Source: Echinococcus granulosus
Taxonomy: Eukaryota > Platyhelminthes > Cestoda > Cyclophyllidea > Taeniidae
Direction of reading: 5' to 3'
DNA length: 64,000 nucleotides
Assembly (NCBI RefSeq): GCF_000524195.1
Contig: NW_020170435.1
Coordinates: forward strand, 93,627-157,626
Position numbers and translations under genes: made by a program. Under the pieces are notes generated by a model. That model did no database searches. It saw only the letters and a program-made list of their open reading frames with translations, and was not told the DNA's origin. Positions 59,074-64,000 of this stretch are shown here, piece by piece. How positions within the stretch are numbered: position 1 is the stretch's first letter; the number at the start of each line of letters is the position of its first letter.

Positions 59074-59434
59074 ACAGCGGCCTCCAAACCTGATTGTTTG
59101 TGCTTCGCAATTCAAATATTTATGGGTACGGTCCTTTTACTTGCTACAAATCCTTACAACTGGTTGTGAGCGTCCTTTCCCAACAGTCGGGAATGCGGAT
59201 AGTGAGTAGGCGATGAGAAGAGGAAGTTTTCCCACCTCGTATTTGCCCAAGGTCCAGTCACATGAATAGGCAGTTGGAGAACAACACAGATGCCGTATTT
59301 CTTTTCGTAGATTCTAACGACATAACTTTTTTCATCCAGCCTATCATCGCCTGTCATCTCGGGAAAAGGTGATTATCGGAGTGGATGATTCAACTGAGAA
59401 CGTCAAAGAGGGATTTTATTCACATCCTCTCTTA

Positions 59435-59450
59435 CCCCCCCCCCCCCCCC
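59435..59450 (+). repeat. Poly(C) run of 16
   Basis: Sixteen consecutive cytosines; the length is likely variable or misassembled. Confidence 0.9.
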
Positions 59451-60225
59451 ATCCACGAGAACCTATTGTGAGATTACACACGTTCAAGTCCTAAATCCGC
59501 TGCTTTAAGGAATGAGATCTGCACCAGAAGCACCTCAAACACTGTTTATCATCGCTAACAAGTCCAGCCTGGAAGTCTACAGGAACAGAAGGTTTCAAAT
59601 TGGTGGGAGAGGTTAGATGGCAGTGGAAAATGAACGCGTGACTGGCGTCTGGAATGAAGCATTACATGGTGTGCTGAGCCATGGAAGCTAGGGCGTTAAC
59701 TTGAAGAAACAGATCCATTCTTGGCGAGCCAATTGAAGCATTCCCTTCGCAGACGCATTTCTCCGGTAATATACACTATAGGGTAGAAAATCCACGTCAA
59801 ATTTGCCATGTTTGTTCCTAACGCACGTGATGAGTCGTTTTCAGGAGATGGTGCCAAAATCCATGCGTTTCTACTCTTGTCTTGACTCAAGCGTTCTACG
59901 CGCCAAATGACTGTCCACAGAAGTCACCTTCGAGGCTGTTGATTGAGGGCGAGACCACTAGGTCGACAATGGCAGATGCTGCCGTCATTCAAATGTCCTA
60001 CCTATGCCCATCATTCTACCCTCTACCATGACATCTTGACAATCGGGATGTGGACTGCACTCTTCCACAACCTGGGTACTAGCTACTGGGCACCACTTGG
60101 CGCACCACTGGATGTATTACCGTCAGTAGAAAAGGCCTCCATGATAGAGCTGCGACCTACTTAAATTATATGAGTAGAAATGCCTCGGTCAACTGCAGCG
60201 GAATGCATTGTGAAATAAAGAAGCG

Positions 60226-60231
60226 TTTATT
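60226..60231 (-). terminator. Polyadenylation signal candidate, type I membrane gene
   Basis: AATAAA on the minus strand, about 210 nt past the stop at 60441. Confidence 0.45.
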
Positions 60232-60440
60232 ACACCACTCACACCATGCAAAAAGATTAAACACGAGGTCGGAAGCGTGAGGGGAAAGGGGGTAGGGGAG
60301 GTATAAAAGAGCCAGGGTCAACTTTGCTCATACTAAAAACATTTAAGTAGGATGTTAAATGTACACATGAATTGCAAAATACGATTGAAGGGGATGTTGA
60401 AGAGTATAACTTTGGCAGGAGAGGAGAAAGAAATAAGTGA

Positions 60441-62932
60441 TTATACGAGTTCTGCACGAGTGTGACCACTTGAAATAATAGCACTCTCTTTAGACCGCCC
60501 TCGGAGAAGAACACAGCCCGTGACGAAGAGGGCGAACAACGCGATGGCGGCCACGCCTAGTCCGATCATTTCGCCACTCGTCAGAGTCATTGGTATCTCA
60601 CCTCCTATAGAGAAGAGCACGAGATTAATGGCGACAATTTAATTGTGGACAATTGTCACTTGGTTATCCGGCCGGCAAAAATGACAAGTGCAAGTCACAG
60701 GGAAACATTAAATAGTGTCTTTTTGACCAGAGGAGAACAAGAAGAAGATGACCGCTACCAGTAAGTGATTTGACTGCTTCAAACTATTTAAAGTCTGGCA
60801 CTTTCTCCTCTCGGTTTTTCCTACAGTTTAGTCAGCTACAATGGTAAAAAGTCCTTCAGCAATTGTTTAGACGAAAGTCCGTTTTGGTAGCGGAAACAGG
60901 AGCAAAAGGCAGTATGGTAAAGTGAAAATCCATTTGAATGGGTAGCTCACTACTTGTTGGATCTTAAGCCAGTGCGGATTCCGCTTTTCTGTCTGTGGTA
61001 CGGACCTCCGTTCATATGTAGGACCTTTCAGCTCCTCATATAGCTACTATTATCTTTAAAGGTGATTCAAAGTGAGGATCCCAACTTCCATATTTTACAA
61101 GGAGGTTGTCAGCTGTGAGTGATTGAGCATGCCAAAGGCAACTCCCATACGAGTTAAAACGGTGTTGAGTTGTGGCACACACCTAAACAGTCAGTTCGAC
61201 GTGCATCGATCAGTGAATAAGACAAGCTTGATCGAGTAGAGCAGAGGACAGGCTCTCTCGAAAACATCGTCCAACATTACTCGAACCAATCCTTAACTGA
61301 GAGCAAATCTTCCGAAGGAGGTACTATTGAAGAACCCCTATCCGATTTAACTGGCGAACAACAGAAATAAAAGAGCGATTATGGAAGATGGCAAAGATGA
61401 CGCTCAAAAGGAAAAGGGGAGTCGCCATCATGGCGTCATCGCATAGTGCCCATAAAGATAACTTCCTTCCCACATTGATGCGGTTCACAGTATCTTCAAA
61501 GGTAGCATGAGGATTCTATCTCGAGTACATGAGATGTAAGTTTGACACCGAGAGATTGAAAGCCCATTACTTAGAAAACATCTACCGATTAACATTTCGG
61601 CTACCAAGTTGACTTCCCGAAATCAACGTCACACATATGTGACAGTAGCCCACCCACTGGTGTTCAAAACCAAAAAGGAAAAAAAAAAATAACATGCTTA
61701 TCCTTTCTAGATCATAAATACACACTACAAGAGATTTGCTTGTTTAGCTTCAACCATTTTGCTTGCGATACGATCTTGAACAAACAGAAGTCAACGAGTC
61801 ACATATGTGTGACGCTGTGGATAGGCTCATAACTTCCTTTTGAGACACCGTATGGGAGTCAACTCACTAAAATTAGTTGAAAATTGTCCTGCCTCACAGA
61901 AGAAAAGAGCTTTTCCAGAAACTTTAAAAAAAGGGCATCTGAAGGCATGAAATCTTTGATGACACTATATTCTGTCTCATTGCCTCGATTCGGGTTTACT
62001 ATTCACGCAATTCCTAGTAAAACTATTTTCGCACTGTAGTAATAAAGTTAAAAACAGTAGGAAGATGAAAGAATCAATTCTTTCGCATTTTACGCGTCAT
62101 AAATTACCAACCTGGACAAAGAATGTAGATGTGTTTAGACGCGGCAACATCATTTGAATCCCCAATGGCACATCGAAGTTTGTTGATACCTGTCAAATGG
62201 AAGGTCTCGCAGTGCACCTTTAGCGTCACCATCGAGGTGGACATGTTGCGAGTTTCAATTTTCCCATCACAGGCCTGAGTGATCACATTTCGCCTGGGCT
62301 CGAGTTTGCGTGGCTGAGATTCACTCTGTTGGTAATTGGACGAAGATCATTAGTTAAGGAATTCACCAATAGGAGGTCGGGGAGAGACAAGTACCGCCCA
62401 CATCAGCGTCATTAGTAAAGGGTTAATTATTCAACAGAAGTCCAAACAAAAGCAACGCCTCTCTGAATTTCTAATCATTATTTTATCTAATGTGCTCATT
62501 GAAACCTCACGCATAGGCCTTAATGAGTCCAGAGTAAAAAAGTGGTGGGCCAACCTGGATGAACAATGACTAAGATGATGGCGACTGTAAACCCAAGTTC
62601 GAAGTTTCCTAGAGTAGAAACACAACGTATGAGTAACATCTGTTGATTCACTTGTGTGATTTAGAAAAAACAGTGAATCATACCCAACAGCCGCGGACTT
62701 TGAACCGTATGTGTGGTAGCCAAGTGCCCTCGGGGGGGTCGAAGTAAATACTCTTTCCCAAGTACCGAAAGGACTTGTCACAAGGTAACCAAGCGATTTT
62801 GAGCGGTTTTCCAGTGTAGTTTGTTGCACTGAATTTGTGTAGATTAAAGGAACGTGCAAAAGACGTTCGACCGTTTGGACTAAACACCAAGTGAGCGGAT
62901 CCGTCTATCGGTGCTTTCAATGGCGCTCCATG
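60441..62932 (-). CDS. Type I membrane protein of unknown family, 3' part (three exons)
   Basis: Three minus-strand exons fit in phase: 62684-62932 (5' limit uncertain), 62112-62325 and 60441-60604; joined they give 208 codons. The ectodomain has paired-looking cysteines (ACDGK, VHCETF, LRCAIG, ILCPGG) and at least two N-glycosylation sites, spacing reminiscent of a small beta-sandwich, but I cannot name the domain. A clear membrane helix (MIGLGVAAIALFALFVTG) is followed by a short basic-start tail ending SSGHTRAELV and TAA. The 1.5-kb last intron carries a small inverted-repeat element. The 5' end, including any signal peptide, is unresolved; possible acceptors lie around 62933. Gene reality rests on the phase-consistent splice sites and the membrane helix. 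Confidence 0.5.
61628..61813. mobile_element. 186-nt element bounded by 16-bp perfect inverted repeats
   Basis: GTCACACATATGTGAC at 61628-61643 and its exact reverse complement GTCACATATGTGTGAC at 61798-61813 enclose about 154 nt of non-coding AT-rich DNA within an intron. The repeats are themselves near-palindromic. It resembles a small foldback or MITE-like element, but no target-site duplication is clear, so the class is unproven. Confidence 0.45.
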
Positions 62933-63261
62933 CTACTTTTCGCATATTTTGAACCACACAGATGTAGTTTGAACTTGTTCGCCTTACAAGTCGGTTCTAA
63001 CTGGATTTCAAAGTTCCACAATTTTCTCATCAGCTTCATCGTATAGCTTTTGACGCAGGCGTAGTAAGCGATGGGCGCAGCTTAGTACCCAGAATCGACT
63101 GCGTTTAAACGCATTTAATCCCGTGATAAAGGTCTCAATGGTGGACACATCAATGTCAGCATAAACCACAAAATAAATTTTTTAAGGCTATTTCAACCAT
63201 CAGATGGTGGGGGGAAGGAGGGGGGAGGGGGAGAATCTCGTGGATCCCAAGACGCGTCTTA
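62933..63261. other. Upstream region of the type I membrane gene
   Basis: No convincing signal-peptide exon found. It includes a G-rich low-complexity run near 63205-63232. Confidence 0.4.
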
Positions 63262-63606
63262 ATGCATACCATAGGACATGCATGGGCATGTGAAAATGGA
63301 CCTATAACGTTGTGTCAAAACGTTTGTCGGTTGTCCGCTGACTGCCAGAAGGACAAACTTGTGATGAGAGGGGGCTTTCGTAATCCAAGCGATCCACTGT
63401 CCACTTCCCATTTCGAAGGCACTCACAACATCATCCCCACAAGACCGTACTTGCTTTGTGCATGTGATGGACTACAGGTCAAACTGTTCGTAATGAACAG
63501 TTACTTTACAGAAGTTGGGACAGGTACTGCCAAGACCTCTCCACCCCATGAGCCTAGATACAAGTCGAAGGTGTATGGAGCAGCATCACCGCTCCGCACG
63601 CGATAG
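63262..63606 (+). CDS. Hypothetical ORF, 114 codons
   Basis: An ATG-to-TAG frame on the plus strand, one of the longer unassigned ATG frames in the window. The product would be Cys-containing and basic at its end, with no signal peptide, membrane helix or known domain. No splice site or poly(A) signal clearly supports it; it may be chance. Confidence 0.25.
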   Translation: MHTIGHAWACENGPITLCQNVCRLSADCQKDKLVMRGGFRNPSDPLSTSHFEGTHNIIPTRPYLLCACDGLQVKLFVMNSYFTEVGTGTAKTSPPHEPRYKSKVYGAASPLRTR

Positions 63607-64000
63607 GCGGTTGTCTAGTAGTGGACCGCCTGACCCAGTTAGAGGAGGTCATAGCTAGAGACAAAGCCATTCAGTAAAGTGGAAACATCGCAGCCTGCTT
63701 GTGTTTCGATACACAGAAAAAGGCTGCTCCTATTCTCAACGCGACAAAGACTGTGAAACAGAACATTCACACTGTTCCAACTCCTTTTGCTACTTTTAAA
63801 AAAAGCCAAAAAAGGATACTTTTTACAGTGTTTTGGCATAACGGCTTAGCACTTGGTGGTGGAGTATCGCAGCAAAATATCTACGCAAGTTTGTCAAGAC
63901 TTCTTCTGGTACTGGGCGGTGTAGAAGCTGTTCCTTCTTCGGTCAATATATTCATCGAACTCTGGACAAAGTGAATACCAAATACCACTCCTCACTCCCG
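63607..64000. other. Window edge, nothing recognised
   Basis: Short frames on both strands (63639-63839 minus, 63699-63974 plus) overlap each other and have no recognisable domain. Confidence 0.4.

Larger units (their letters stand above)
53761..60225. other. Long spacer, no gene recognised
   Basis: About 6.5 kb. Open frames at 55798-56130 (+) and 56976-57296 (+) have no ATG at the stated start or no domain. It contains the palindromic motif at 54544, a (GT)n microsatellite at 59050-59073 and a 16-C run at 59435-59450. No mobile-element coding region is recognisable. Confidence 0.45.

Overview
The window is eukaryotic nuclear DNA. It holds six confidently identified protein-coding genes, one novel-looking surface-protein gene and one partly resolved membrane-protein gene, separated by long AT-rich spacers. 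Two 100-base N blocks mark assembly gaps. Introns fall into two size classes, 32-38 nt and about 70-90 nt, next to a few long ones. Many families also carry plain metazoan hallmarks. Together these suggest a flatworm, most likely a parasitic cestode. That placement is an inference from gene structure, not from a marker gene.

Layout. 1-8 kb has no recognised gene; it carries a diverged repeat in two inverted copies (about 2.06-2.4 kb and 4.94-5.16 kb), a gap and one minus-strand hypothetical ORF. 8.06-9.79 kb (-) is a single-exon DEG/ENaC-type sodium channel. 9.8-15.7 kb is spacer. 15.69-20.12 kb (+) is eIF3 subunit A, resolved into 15 exons. 20.72-22.66 kb (-) is a PRC1/MAP65/Ase1 microtubule bundler in 6 exons, convergent with eIF3a. 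23.41-32.70 kb (-) is a DHX33-type DEAH-box helicase in 10 exons. 33.65-36.41 kb (-) is a TMUB1/2-type ubiquitin-like membrane protein in 3 exons. 38.82-40.06 kb (+) is an intronless mab-21 gene. 40-52 kb is mostly gene desert with the (ACC)n gap. 52.12-53.72 kb (+) is a secreted, probably GPI-anchored LRR protein. 53.7-60.4 kb is spacer. 60.44-62.93 kb (-) is a type I membrane protein of unknown family, whose intron holds a small element bounded by 16-bp inverted repeats.

Function. The central block is housekeeping: translation initiation (eIF3a), cytokinesis (PRC1), ribosome biogenesis (DHX33) and ER/membrane ubiquitin-like function (TMUB). TMUB, DHX33 and PRC1 lie in series on the minus strand. 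The flanks carry cell-surface genes (ENaC, LRR, the type I protein) and a developmental regulator (mab-21). The exon chains of the first four named genes each sum to a multiple of three with a stop only at the end, which supports the models strongly. No prokaryotic operon, CRISPR array, rRNA or tRNA was seen.
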